A stretch of DNA of 64,000 nt, from positions 186,001 through 250,000 of the forward strand of contig JAMLJB010000001.1 in assembly GCA_023953835.1 (NCBI GenBank). The letters run 5' to 3'. Positions within the stretch are counted from its first letter, which is position 1. Every line of letters begins with the position of its first letter. The notes below the pieces were generated by a model. That model was not told where the DNA came from, made no database searches, and worked only from the letters and a program-made list of their open reading frames with translations. Shown in pieces: positions 10,008 through 19,815 of the stretch. The stretch comes from Rhizobiaceae bacterium. GTDB taxonomy: Bacteria > Pseudomonadota > Alphaproteobacteria > Rhizobiales > Rhizobiaceae. Made by a program: the position numbers and the translations under genes.

Positions 10008-10853
10008 TCAGCGCAGCCGGTGCATGATCGCGACGGGCTGTCGCCCATGGTCGGCGAGATATTGCGAGAGGCGTTCGAGATCGGGGGAGTCGGCATTGCC
10101 ATATTCGCGCGCATGGATACCGCCCGAGACATAGATATAGTCGAGGCCGTAGTCGGCGGCGCCCTTGACATCCGTAAGCATCCCGTCGCCGATGGCGAGC
10201 GTTTCGGCGACGGTCGTTTGCTTGCCGCGCACGTCTGCGACTCGCCGCATCGCAAGGTCGTAGATAGGTCGAAACGGCTTTCCGGCAATCAGCGTCCTCC
10301 CGCCCATTTGCCCATAGTCGCGCGCCAGCGCCCCGGCACACCAGATGAGCTTATGGCCACGCTCGGCCACAATGTCGGGGTTGGCGCAGACGAAAGGCAG
10401 ATTGCGCGAGCGCAGACGCCGCAACATATCCGCATAGTCGTCCGGTGTCTCGGTCTCGTCGTCGAACAGCCCCGTGCAGACCACCCCGTTCGCCTCGAAC
10501 TCCTCCACGAGTTCGATGTCCAGTTCGTCGTAGATCTCAAGGTCGCGGTCGGGACCGAGATGGAAGATCCGGCGTGGTCCCGACTGGATCAACTCCCGCG
10601 TGACGTCCCCGGAAGTTACGATACGGTCCCAACTTTGCGGATCGACGCCCAATCCGGCAAGCTGCCCCTCGATGGCGCTGTTGGAACGCGGCGCATTGGT
10701 GATCAGCACCACCGCAATTCCTTTGTCGCGGGCTTCCCGCAGTGCGGCGACTGAGTGTTGAAACGGCCGGACGCCGTTGTGGACCACCCCCCAGATGTCG
10801 CAGAGGATCGCGGCATAGCGGCCCGAAATCTCGCTCAGCGCATCGATATGCAT
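10008..10853 (-). CDS. HAD-superfamily hydrolase, TIGR01459-like (IIA subclass)
   Basis: 281 aa, with the first HAD motif as DIWGVVHNG near residue 20, a threonine/asparagine motif II (LITNAPR) and the motif III-IV region GDGMLTDVKGA near the C-terminus. This fits the NagD-like IIA group. In the variant motif I, tryptophan follows the nucleophile (DIWG rather than DxDG), which is characteristic of the TIGR01459 alphaproteobacterial family. The substrate is unknown; location directly upstream of ribF hints at a flavin or nucleotide phosphate, but that is speculation. Confidence 0.85.
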   Translation of the reverse strand: MHIDALSEISGRYAAILCDIWGVVHNGVRPFQHSVAALREARDKGIAVVLITNAPRSNSAIEGQLAGLGVDPQSWDRIVTSGDVTRELIQSGPRRIFHLGPDRDLEIYDELDIELVEEFEANGVVCTGLFDDETETPDDYADMLRRLRSRNLPFVCANPDIVAERGHKLIWCAGALARDYGQMGGRTLIAGKPFRPIYDLAMRRVADVRGKQTTVAETLAIGDGMLTDVKGAADYGLDYIYVSGGIHAREYGNADSPDLERLSQYLADHGRQPVAIMHRLR

Positions 10854-10935
10854 TGCATTGTCTCACATCTGTTGAAGTGCGAACCGCAGATGGAGCGATT
10901 AACCGAACCGTCCGGGTCTGTCACTGGCACTTGCT

Positions 10936-11526
10936 TCACTTCCCGAGCGACCAAAGCACCAATTGCAGGATTTCGTTCTGCACGGATGTCTGCTTGTCGA
11001 TGTTGAAGTGGCCGACTTCGGAAACGTCCGAATAGTCCCGGTTCGAGAGCTTACCGCGAAATCCCGTCCCTGCGACCAAGGGGAGCCCCCATCCATGTCG
11101 GGAGAAGTAATATCCCACGGCACGACGCACATTCGATGGAACCGGATCTGGATTGGTTGCGGCGATAGAGACCAGCATATCAACCGGAATACTCTCACGT
11201 CGGATCGTTTCCGAAATCTTGACGACGGCGTCCGCGCCGAAAGAATGACCCACGAGCACCACCGGCCCAGGTCCCAGCCGCGACCGGTCCATCATGATCC
11301 TGCGCGCTACCGATGACCAGTTCGTATGGCCCTGAACGACCGCTTTGACGCCTCGTTGTGCCAGATCGTCGCTCATCTGGTTCATGCCGGTCGAGAAAAT
11401 GCCCACCACTCCGCCCCGCAGCAGGTAAACCTGCGGATAGGCGGCGGCTTCAGCTCGCCCCGCGCCACCGAACGCGACTGCGATCCCGCCCGCGAGAAAG
11501 GTGCGTCGGCTCGTGCTTATTCCCAT
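10936..11526 (-). CDS. Tat-exported alpha/beta hydrolase of unknown substrate
   Basis: About 196 aa if translation begins at the ATG at 11526. A start at the upstream TTG (11553) would overlap the preceding gene, but the ATG puts the twin-arginine motif SRRTFL at the normal distance. The Tat signal peptide ends in an Ala-rich AEAAA region. The mature part has a nucleophile elbow GHSFG, a later aspartate (candidate acid) and a late VGHFNID histidine. It looks like a small lipase/esterase-like periplasmic enzyme. It is the last gene of a three-gene operon with a methyltransferase and a membrane hydrolase. Confidence 0.7.
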   Translation of the reverse strand: MGISTSRRTFLAGGIAVAFGGAGRAEAAAYPQVYLLRGGVVGIFSTGMNQMSDDLAQRGVKAVVQGHTNWSSVARRIMMDRSRLGPGPVVLVGHSFGADAVVKISETIRRESIPVDMLVSIAATNPDPVPSNVRRAVGYYFSRHGWGLPLVAGTGFRGKLSNRDYSDVSEVGHFNIDKQTSVQNEILQLVLWSLGK

Positions 11527-11549
11527 GCTTTGAATCTCATGCTCTCGCC

Positions 11550-12134
11550 TCAATAAATGCGCGGGATGACCCTGCCCGTGCGGGCCGCATATTCTTCATA
11601 GGCGCCGCCGAATGTCTTTCGCATCATCGCCTCTTCCGCTCCGACCCTCGTGAAATAGAGGATACCCACGCCTGCAAGCCCCGCCGGCCCCGCAATCCAG
11701 TTCGGTATGAGCAGCGCCTGGGCAATCGCCCAGAGCCAGAACGAGGAATACATCGGGTGGCGCACAAAACGGTACAGGCCATCCGTTACCAGTTCGTGGC
11801 TGTCTCGAATCTCCAGCGAGATAGACCAGTTCTTGCCGAGCTGCCTGTGGCTGGCGAGAAAAAGCGCGAGGAAGGCGATTTCCGTCAGGGTGCCCAGCCA
11901 TCCCACCCAAGGACGGAACGCGTAGTCCGCGAAGGCCGGAAAACCCGTAAGAACATGGACCAGCGGCACGATCGTCAGGCAGAAGGAAGCGACCCCCAGC
12001 GCCAGCCGGTCCCCTTTCGAACGCTCGTCGGCGACCGTCCTGAGTTTTCGCGCCCGTCGTTGGTAGGGATGCCGGATAACCACCCATCCCACCAGCCCGA
12101 GCGCCCAGACAATGGCGGCCAGCATCGGCGTCAT
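11550..12134 (-). CDS. isoprenylcysteine carboxyl methyltransferase-like membrane methyltransferase
   Basis: 194 aa with four to five hydrophobic helices and the SAM-binding signature of the ICMT/PEMT/NnrU-like family: YRFVRHPMYSSF at about two thirds of the length, followed by a helix and an acidic residue pair (EEAMM). Members methylate carboxylates, phospholipid amines or sterols in membranes, so the substrate cannot be assigned here. The start overlaps the end of the hydrolase gene upstream by 4 bp, and its TGA lies inside the TTG alternative start of the next gene, which indicates coupled translation. Confidence 0.8.
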   Translation of the reverse strand: MTPMLAAIVWALGLVGWVVIRHPYQRRARKLRTVADERSKGDRLALGVASFCLTIVPLVHVLTGFPAFADYAFRPWVGWLGTLTEIAFLALFLASHRQLGKNWSISLEIRDSHELVTDGLYRFVRHPMYSSFWLWAIAQALLIPNWIAGPAGLAGVGILYFTRVGAEEAMMRKTFGGAYEEYAARTGRVIPRIY

Positions 12135-13282
12135 ATTTGATCGCCCTTCCCGTCAATCATCTTTTCAGCTCGTTCGAGAAGCGGTACGGAACCGCAGCAA
12201 ACCTGAAAGAAATCATACCAGTAGGGTTTGGTGTTGGCGAAAATGTACTGATAATGCACGCGGAAAAAGCTTCTCCTGATGCGTTTGTAGGTGTCCGCTT
12301 CCAACATATCCTTGACCCGAATGCGGCGCACCAGAGGAAAATCCGCGCGAACGGCAACGCCCATCTCGGATGCGGGATTGGTCTTGTAGAAGTTGATCAC
12401 ATCGGTCAGGCACTGGATTTCGACCCAATGGACGCCGCCATCCGCTTCAAGCTCCGCTACCCCGGACCGAAGCGTCTTCGCTGCCGGATGCAGGCCGCCT
12501 TTCAGCGCTGTGGAGCCTAGCGTGAGAAGTGTGATGTGCGGCGCGTGGCCAGAAAAATCCGGATCGCGCGCGAGGCAGCGCGCGGCGATATCGAGAATGA
12601 GCAGCCCGCCCGTCGAATGGCCGACGAGCACAATCTCGTCGAACCTCCCTGCTTTCGCGCGCTCCACGATGCAATCGGCAAAACGGCCCATCAGCGCGTC
12701 GGCATCGCCGCGCCAGCCCCGAATGAAATTCCTCGAAAATGACCAGAGGTCCATGAGATGGTTGACGGGCCACCGTGCACCGAGCAGCCATTGCGCCAGT
12801 GCAAACACGCCCAGACCCGGCACTACGGAAAAGTGCCCCATCCACGGTTCTGCAAGCCGTGCGGCGACCCATCCCATCAAGGCAAAAGCGCAGATCATCA
12901 GGAATGGAAACAGAAAATAAAGTCCGAAACGCCATGCGCGGGCGAAGATTCGAAAGGCCGTTCCCGTGACCACGAAGTCCGCGAAGGCAACGAGATATTT
13001 GCCCAGCCGCAAAGGCAGCGGACGCGCGAAATCGGACAGCACAAGGCTGTCCAGGACGAAGAAATTGAACTCTGTCGTAACCGCACTTTCACCCATCCGC
13101 GCATCGATGAGGACACGTCCGATTTCGTGGTCACCGCCGATTGCGGACCGACTTGTCCTGATGGACCATAGCTTTTCGAACCGCGCGATTTCCTTATCCA
13201 TGCGCGCAAAAAATGCCTTCGGCGACTTCGGATCGTAGCCGCCGATGAAAAAGACCGCACGCTTCCCTATTCGCCCTGACAT
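12131..13282 (-). CDS. membrane-anchored alpha/beta hydrolase of unknown function
   Basis: About 383 aa from the ATG at 13282. The first 110 residues resemble an alpha/beta-fold strand pattern with GGYDPKSP near the N-terminus. Two strongly hydrophobic helices lie around residues 120-170, and then the nucleophile elbow LVGHSTGGLL appears in the C-terminal half, so the enzyme would be split by, or tethered through, a membrane hairpin. The tail is basic and aromatic. No family name can be given with confidence. It is the first gene of an operon with an ICMT-like methyltransferase and an exported hydrolase, each pair overlapping or nearly so. Confidence 0.7.
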   Translation of the reverse strand: MSGRIGKRAVFFIGGYDPKSPKAFFARMDKEIARFEKLWSIRTSRSAIGGDHEIGRVLIDARMGESAVTTEFNFFVLDSLVLSDFARPLPLRLGKYLVAFADFVVTGTAFRIFARAWRFGLYFLFPFLMICAFALMGWVAARLAEPWMGHFSVVPGLGVFALAQWLLGARWPVNHLMDLWSFSRNFIRGWRGDADALMGRFADCIVERAKAGRFDEIVLVGHSTGGLLILDIAARCLARDPDFSGHAPHITLLTLGSTALKGGLHPAAKTLRSGVAELEADGGVHWVEIQCLTDVINFYKTNPASEMGVAVRADFPLVRRIRVKDMLEADTYKRIRRSFFRVHYQYIFANTKPYWYDFFQVCCGSVPLLERAEKMIDGKGDQI

Positions 13283-13347
13283 CGCTCCTCGAATCCGCAA
13301 ATGCTTTTATACCGCACCGCAGCACATAGGAATGCCTCCTGAAGATT

Positions 13348-13368
13348 TGAAAATTTCCGAAATTTTCA
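13348..13368. promoter_or_regulatory. 21-bp perfect palindrome upstream of groESL
   Basis: TGAAAATTTC, one central C, then its exact reverse complement GAAATTTTCA. The site ends 10 bp before the TTGACA -35 box of the groESL promoter and lies 66 bp upstream of the divergent hydrolase start. An AT-rich perfect palindrome of this length, distinct from the CIRCE element, is most likely an operator for a dimeric regulator. No T-run follows on either strand, so it is not a terminator. Confidence 0.6.
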
Positions 13369-13377
13369 GGGCTGCTC

Positions 13378-13407
13378 CTTGACAGGTTTCAGACCTCCCA
13401 CTATCTC
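13378..13407 (+). promoter_or_regulatory. groESL promoter (housekeeping / heat-shock sigma-type)
   Basis: CTTGACA with the -35 hexamer at 13379-13384, a 17-bp spacer, and TATCTC at 13402-13407. The CTTGAC prefix and the C-rich bases ahead of the -10 also match alphaproteobacterial RpoH-type promoters. The expected transcription start falls just before or within the CIRCE element, so HrcA binding would block initiation. Confidence 0.7.
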
Positions 13408-13417
13408 CGCGCAAGCT

Positions 13418-13444
13418 TTGGCACTCACTGATCGGGAGTGCTAA
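13418..13444. promoter_or_regulatory. CIRCE operator (HrcA binding site)
   Basis: TTGGCACTC, nine bases, then GAGTGCTAA. This is the classical CIRCE inverted repeat (TTAGCACTC-N9-GAGTGCTAA) with one mismatch in the left arm. It sits between the promoter and groES, in the standard position for HrcA repression of the chaperonin operon. The hrcA gene itself is not in the window. Confidence 0.95.
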
Positions 13445-13505
13445 CGCATATCCGGTTCTGCCGGATGGAGGACATTTCAGAACATCCGACTAGGGATATT
13501 TCCAA

Positions 13506-13802
13506 ATGGCAAAAACGAAGTTCCGCCCGCTTCATGACCGCGTGGTCGTCCGCCGGGTCGATTCCGAAGAGAAGACCAAAGGCGGCATCATCATTCCGGA
13601 CACCGCCAAGGAGAAGCCGCAGGAAGGCGAAATCATCGCCGTTGGCTCCGGCGCCCGTGACGAAAGCGGCAAGCTCATTCCGCTGGACGTAAAGAAGGGC
13701 GACCGCGTGCTGTTCGGCAAGTGGTCGGGCACCGAAGTGAAGCTTGATGGCGAAGACCTTCTGATCATGAAGGAATCCGACATCATGGGCATCATCGGCT
13801 GA
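13506..13802 (+). CDS. groES: co-chaperonin GroES (Cpn10)
   Basis: 98 aa, beginning [15 protein letters not shown] and containing the mobile loop segment [10 protein letters not shown] that contacts GroEL and the roof segment. It closes the GroEL folding chamber in the cytoplasm. It follows a heat-shock-type promoter and a CIRCE element and precedes groEL by 52 bp. High expression is expected. Confidence 0.98.
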   Translation: MAKTKFRPLHDRVVVRRVDSEEKTKGGIIIPDTAKEKPQEGEIIAVGSGARDESGKLIPLDVKKGDRVLFGKWSGTEVKLDGEDLLIMKESDIMGIIG

Positions 13803-13851
13803 TCGCACCCGCAACCAATCACCTGAATTCGGGCATTCGCCCAGGAGCTAA

Positions 13852-15498
<1,647 letters not shown>

Positions 15499-15520
15499 GC
15501 CTCCCAGGGCTCAATTTGGA

Positions 15521-15550
15521 AAGGGCGGCCATTTGGCCGCCCTTTTCGTT
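15521..15550 (+). terminator. rho-independent terminator of groESL
   Basis: AAGGGCGGCC, loop ATTT, GGCCGCCCTT, then TTCGTTTC. The 10-bp perfect stem followed by a U-rich tract starts 22 bp after the groEL stop. Confidence 0.9.
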
Positions 15551-15600
15551 TCAGGCATGCTGTCGCGTGGAGACATTGCCTCCCCCGCACATAGATGCGA

Positions 15601-15996
15601 TCAGTCGCGACCCATGGCGCGGTCAACGCTAATCGGTCCCGGGCCTGCGGCAGCGATGTAGAGGAAGACAAAGCAGAAAAGCATGGCCGCTTCGCCACCG
15701 TTCAGGACGGGAAAGAATCCACCGCCCGCGTGGCCAAGAAAATAGGCGAACGCCATCATACCTGAGAGCACGAAGGCCGCTGGACGCGAGAACAGGCCGA
15801 TCGCAAGCAACAGGCCGCCGACCACTTCCAGCACGCCCGCAGTGGTCGTAAGTCCGCTCAGCGGGTAGGGAAATTCAGCGGGCCAGCCAAAAAGCTTCAT
15901 CGATCCGTGGGTGAAAAACGTTGCCGCGCTCAAGATACGAAGAATGCTGAGAAGATGCGGTGCAAAGGGGCGAAGAAAAGCAAAATCCATAAACAT
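15601..15996 (-). CDS. DoxX family membrane protein
   Basis: About 131 aa from the ATG at 15996. A nearby in-frame ATG (15990) is also possible, and longer readings extend into non-conserved sequence. Four transmembrane helices are visible, with the DoxX pattern FTHGSMKLFGWP in the first and a G-rich second helix (VLEVVGGLLLAIGLF). Actinobacterial DoxX acts in a membrane complex against oxidative stress; proteobacterial members are poorly defined. It sits convergent to groEL and divergent from fumC. A second DoxX-type gene lies on the other side of fumC. Confidence 0.8.
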   Translation of the reverse strand: MFMDFAFLRPFAPHLLSILRILSAATFFTHGSMKLFGWPAEFPYPLSGLTTTAGVLEVVGGLLLAIGLFSRPAAFVLSGMMAFAYFLGHAGGGFFPVLNGGEAAMLFCFVFLYIAAAGPGPISVDRAMGRD

Positions 15997-16196
15997 GATC
16001 TCTCGTTGAAGGTTTGTTGCCACTCCATCACGCAAGAACGCAGTCCATGCCTCCCGGCAACTGACAAAAGCGTGAGCCATTCGTGTCCGCACAGCTATCT
16101 AACCGATTTTGTTGTCCTATCAGGCGCTTGACCTGCTTGAATGCGGCGCGGCGAAGGGTTAGTTCGCTGACAGCATTTCCCAATCAGGAGCCAGCC

Positions 16197-17591
16197 GTGG
16201 CCAATAAAACGCGCATCGAAACCGACACATTTGGCCCAATCGAGGTCGCTGCCGACCGATATTGGGGCGCCCAGGCGCAGCGCTCGCTGGGCAATTTCAA
16301 GATTGGCTGGGAAAAGCAACCGCTGGCCATCGTGCGTGCGCTGGGCATCGTGAAGCGCGCCGCCGCCGAAGCAAACCTGGAGTTGAAGAAGCTCGACCCC
16401 ACCATCGGCCAAGCCATCATCAATTCCGCTCAGGAGGTCATCGACGGCAAGCTCAACGATCACTTCCCGCTCGTCGTTTGGCAGACGGGTTCCGGCACGC
16501 AATCGAACATGAACGCCAATGAGGTTATCTCAAACCGCGCAATCGAAATGCTGGGTGGGGAGATGGGCTCGAAGAAGCCCGTTCATCCGAACGATCATGT
16601 GAACATGAGCCAGTCGTCCAACGACACATATCCGACGGCAATGCACGTCGCCTGTGCGGAGCGCATCGTCCACGATCTCCTTCCAGCCTTGAAACATTTG
16701 AACAAGGCATTGGAAAAGAAAGCGAAGTCCTTTGCGAAGATCGTGAAGATCGGTCGGACCCACACGCAGGACGCCACGCCGCTCACGCTCGGGCAGGAGT
16801 TCGGCGGCTATGCCGCGCAGGTGGCTTCGTCGATCAAACGCATCGAAAGCACGCTGCCCGGCCTGTATGAGCTTGCTCAGGGTGGCACAGCGGTCGGAAC
16901 GGGCCTCAATGCACCGATCGGCTTTGCAGAGAAGGTCGCCAAGCGCATAGCAAAGATCACCAAACTGCCTTTCGTGACCGCGCCAAACAAGTTCGAAGCT
17001 CTGGCGGCGCATGATGCGATGGTGTTTTCACATGGAGCCATCAATGCAGCGGCGGCTGCGCTCTACAAGATTGCCAACGACATCCGTTTCCTTGGATCGG
17101 GACCACGCTCCGGCCTCGGCGAACTTGCCCTGCCGGAAAACGAACCCGGCTCGTCGATCATGCCCGGCAAGGTCAACCCGACACAATGCGAGGCGATGAC
17201 GCAAGTCTGCGTGCAGGTGTTCGGCAACCACGCGGCGATCACTTTCGCGGGAAGTCAGGGCCATTTTGAACTGAACGTCTACAATCCCGTGATGGCCTAC
17301 AATTTCCTGCAATCCGTGCAATTGATGTCGGACGCTGCCATTTCGTTCACCGACAATTGCGTGGTTGGAATCGAAGCGCGGACAGACAACATCAAAGCCG
17401 CGCTGGAGCGCTCATTAATGCTTGTCACCGCATTGGCACCGACCATCGGCTACGACGCGGCTGCGAAAATCGCCAAGACCGCCCACAAGAACGGCACCAC
17501 GCTGCGCGAGGAGGCGCTCAAGACCGGCCTCGTGACGGCTGCCGACTATGACAGGATCGTTCGCGCGGAGCTTATGACACAGCCGGGATAA
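16197..17591 (+). CDS. fumC: class II fumarate hydratase
   Basis: Converts fumarate to malate in the TCA cycle; the class II enzyme is iron-free, oxygen-stable and tetrameric. The signature [15 protein letters not shown] is intact, and the catalytic [14 protein letters not shown] segment is present. The likely start is the GTG at 16197, six bases after AGGAG, giving 464 aa, which matches E. coli FumC. The longer reading from 16083 adds 38 residues with no similarity to the family. Confidence 0.95.
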   Translation: MANKTRIETDTFGPIEVAADRYWGAQAQRSLGNFKIGWEKQPLAIVRALGIVKRAAAEANLELKKLDPTIGQAIINSAQEVIDGKLNDHFPLVVWQTGSGTQSNMNANEVISNRAIEMLGGEMGSKKPVHPNDHVNMSQSSNDTYPTAMHVACAERIVHDLLPALKHLNKALEKKAKSFAKIVKIGRTHTQDATPLTLGQEFGGYAAQVASSIKRIESTLPGLYELAQGGTAVGTGLNAPIGFAEKVAKRIAKITKLPFVTAPNKFEALAAHDAMVFSHGAINAAAAALYKIANDIRFLGSGPRSGLGELALPENEPGSSIMPGKVNPTQCEAMTQVCVQVFGNHAAITFAGSQGHFELNVYNPVMAYNFLQSVQLMSDAAISFTDNCVVGIEARTDNIKAALERSLMLVTALAPTIGYDAAAKIAKTAHKNGTTLREEALKTGLVTAADYDRIVRAELMTQPG

Positions 17592-17670
17592 GTCATTGCC
17601 GTTTCCGGTTTTCTGATTTGGCAGCACGTTCTTTCCAACAAATGCGGATGAATCAGAGCATATTTCCAAA

Positions 17671-17699
17671 AGTGAACGTCAGCCTTATTGGCGTTCACT
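17671..17699. promoter_or_regulatory. 29-bp inverted repeat upstream of a DoxX gene
   Basis: AGTGAACGTCA, seven bases, then TGGCGTTCACT. The 11-bp arms match at 10 of 11 positions. The element is 90 bp upstream of the DoxX start and 80 bp after fumC, with no U-tract on either strand. It resembles the operator of a TetR- or MarR-type repressor rather than a terminator. Confidence 0.55.
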
Positions 17700-17788
17700 A
17701 TTAGAGAACGATCCGTTCAAAAGCTGCCGTCTTCCCGACTCCTGCCGTGAAGGCTAGGTGTGGCTTCCATTCAACCGGAAACGCACAC

Positions 17789-18172
17789 ATGTCCTCCAAC
17801 CTTTTTGCTTTGATCGGCCGGATATTCCTGTCGGTCCTGTTTATTCTCTCGGGCTTCGCCAAGCTCACGGGTCTTGCAGGGACCGCGCAGTTCTTTGCGG
17901 CAGTGGGACTCCCGGCGCCAACCATCGTTGCAGTGCTGGTCGGCCTGCTTGAACTGTTCGGCGGGCTAGCAATTCTCGTCGGCTTTCAGACGCGAATTGT
18001 CGCGCTCGTATTGGCCGTGTTCACCTTGGCTGCGACGGCAATCGCCCATCTCAATTTCGCAGACCCCATGCAACTCCTCATGGCTCAGAAAAACCTCGCA
18101 ATAGCAGGTGGTTTCCTCGCTCTCGCGGCATTGGGCGCAGGCATCTATTCCGTTGATGCCAAACGCAGCTGA
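17789..18172 (+). CDS. DoxX family membrane protein (second copy)
   Basis: About 127 aa from the ATG at 17789, with four hydrophobic helices and the family pattern FILSGFAKLTG in the first and LVGLLELFGGLAILVG in the second. The upstream methionine at 17747 is less likely because it adds a polar non-conserved leader. It is preceded by a long inverted repeat and followed by its own terminator, so it is a single-gene unit. Function is unknown beyond the family link to redox stress. Confidence 0.8.
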   Translation: MSSNLFALIGRIFLSVLFILSGFAKLTGLAGTAQFFAAVGLPAPTIVAVLVGLLELFGGLAILVGFQTRIVALVLAVFTLAATAIAHLNFADPMQLLMAQKNLAIAGGFLALAALGAGIYSVDAKRS

Positions 18173-18192
18173 CAAGTCGAATCCCAAATGAA

Positions 18193-18216
18193 GGCCCGCT
18201 CCGGCGGGTCTTTCTT
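18193..18216 (+). terminator. rho-independent terminator after the DoxX gene
   Basis: GGCCCGC, loop TCCG, GCGGGTC, then TTTCTTG. The stem is seven base pairs including one G-T wobble. It lies 20 bp after the DoxX stop and just before the convergent ppx stop. Confidence 0.75.
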
Positions 18217-18225
18217 GTTGCCGGC

Positions 18226-19815
18226 CTACTTCGCCGGCACAGATATGCCGCCTTCCACTGCAAGCTCCAGCTTGCGACCGGTGAGCTTCGCAAGTTGAGC
18301 AAGACGGCCAATCGGGCGCTCTCCAAAAAGCCCGGCAAGATCGGCAGGAATGACGAGCGCCAAGGCGCCATTTTCACGTGGTCGCCATCGCAGGCGGGGA
18401 ATAACCCCGGACATTGAGGCTGACAGCAGATAGACCACCCGGAAAAGACCGGCCAGGATGCGCGCGCGCTCCAGATAGCGCGGGGTCGCAAGGCGCAGGA
18501 GATCGCCGCTCACCGCCGCATCGTTGAATATGCCTTCGTGCCGGAACAGATTGGCCAGCGCGATATAGGCGCGGCCGGGGTGATCGACTCCCATGAAGGA
18601 AGCGTGGGCAATAATGTTGAGCGATTGGGTGCCCCGATATTCAGGATGCGCACGCCATCCGATATCGGCCAACAGGCAAGCAGCCTCTCGATATCTGGCC
18701 TCGTCCAACGTTTCGTCGAGCCCGAAATGCCTGAATGCCTCCGCGCTCCAATCCACAAGCTCATGCGCATGTTCGACAGACCGCGCACGCAGCACTGCCA
18801 ATTCCTCCGCAGAAGCAATTAAAGGATCCTCGCGTTGTTCCTCCTGGGAAAGAAGCGAGTAAAGGTACCCTTCGCGAACACCTGTCGCCGACATCACGAT
18901 CTTCGACGGGTTCATGCGCTCAATAATCTCGCGCAGCACGATTGCGCCATAGGCCAGGAGCGCGCGCCGGCTCTTGGACACAGCTTCAATTCCTGCCATG
19001 CGCTCGATATTCCCGGCTGCTACGAGAGCCAGGAAATCTGCTGAACGCGCGGCGTCCATCTCATATTGATGCATGACACCCAGCGGATAGCCCGTCGCGT
19101 GCATGTGCAACCGGGCAAGATTGCGCCACGTACCGCCGACGGCATAGAACGCCCTGCCCTCGCAATTTCTAAGCAGCCGCGCACCGGAAAGCTCCTGCCG
19201 TGCAATCTTTGCGGCCTGCACCAGCGAAGCCTTCGACATTTCCTGCAACCGCAGGCCGCCGAGCGGCAGGCTGATGCCCTCTCCTATTTCGTCGCCTTTG
19301 ACGTCGACCAGTTCGAGACTGCCTCCGCCGAGATCGCCGACGATGCCATCGGGCCGGTAAAAGCCGGAAATGATTCCGAGCGCGGAGTATCGCGCTTCCT
19401 CGCGTCCGGACAGGATCTTGATCTCGGTCCCCAGTATCTCCTCGACGCGGTGGATGAAATCCGGACCATTCTTCGCTTCACGTGCGGCGGCCGTGGCGAC
19501 AACATGCAGGTCGCTCGCGCCCGCCTGCTCCGAGAGCGCACGAAATCGGCGGAATTCCCCGATGGAACGTGTCACTGCTTCAGGGTCCAGTTTGCCGGTC
19601 GTGACGATGCCGCGACCAAGGCCCGCCAGCATCTTTTCGTTAAAGAAGATGGTGGGCGAGCGCGCCAGACCTTCATAGACAACGAGGCGAATTGAATTCG
19701 AGCCGATATCGATGACAGACACCGGGCGGCGATCCTGGAGCCTGCCCTGGGAACGTTCAATCAAGCTGCTAGGCCTTCTTGCGTCGCTTAAACTGCGCGA
19801 TTCGCTTTGGCGCAT
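18226..19815 (-). CDS. ppx: exopolyphosphatase (Ppx/GppA family)
   Basis: Releases phosphate from polyphosphate chain ends, or acts on pppGpp. The actin-like ATPase phosphate-1 motif [16 protein letters not shown] is near residue 33 and the second [12 protein letters not shown] near residue 160. The length of 529 aa is typical for alphaproteobacterial Ppx, with a C-terminal HD-like domain. The coding region overlaps the upstream ppk by about 47 bp if the first ATG is used; a TTG a few codons on would shorten the overlap. Polyphosphate synthesis and breakdown are therefore encoded as one operon. Confidence 0.93.
   Translation of the reverse strand: MRQSESRSLSDARRPSSLIERSQGRLQDRRPVSVIDIGSNSIRLVVYEGLARSPTIFFNEKMLAGLGRGIVTTGKLDPEAVTRSIGEFRRFRALSEQAGASDLHVVATAAAREAKNGPDFIHRVEEILGTEIKILSGREEARYSALGIISGFYRPDGIVGDLGGGSLELVDVKGDEIGEGISLPLGGLRLQEMSKASLVQAAKIARQELSGARLLRNCEGRAFYAVGGTWRNLARLHMHATGYPLGVMHQYEMDAARSADFLALVAAGNIERMAGIEAVSKSRRALLAYGAIVLREIIERMNPSKIVMSATGVREGYLYSLLSQEEQREDPLIASAEELAVLRARSVEHAHELVDWSAEAFRHFGLDETLDEARYREAACLLADIGWRAHPEYRGTQSLNIIAHASFMGVDHPGRAYIALANLFRHEGIFNDAAVSGDLLRLATPRYLERARILAGLFRVVYLLSASMSGVIPRLRWRPRENGALALVIPADLAGLFGERPIGRLAQLAKLTGRKLELAVEGGISVPAK

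Noticed and set aside
9504..10754. 416-aa open frame antisense to ribF and the HAD gene
   Set aside because: It spans two well-supported genes and has a shadow-like composition.
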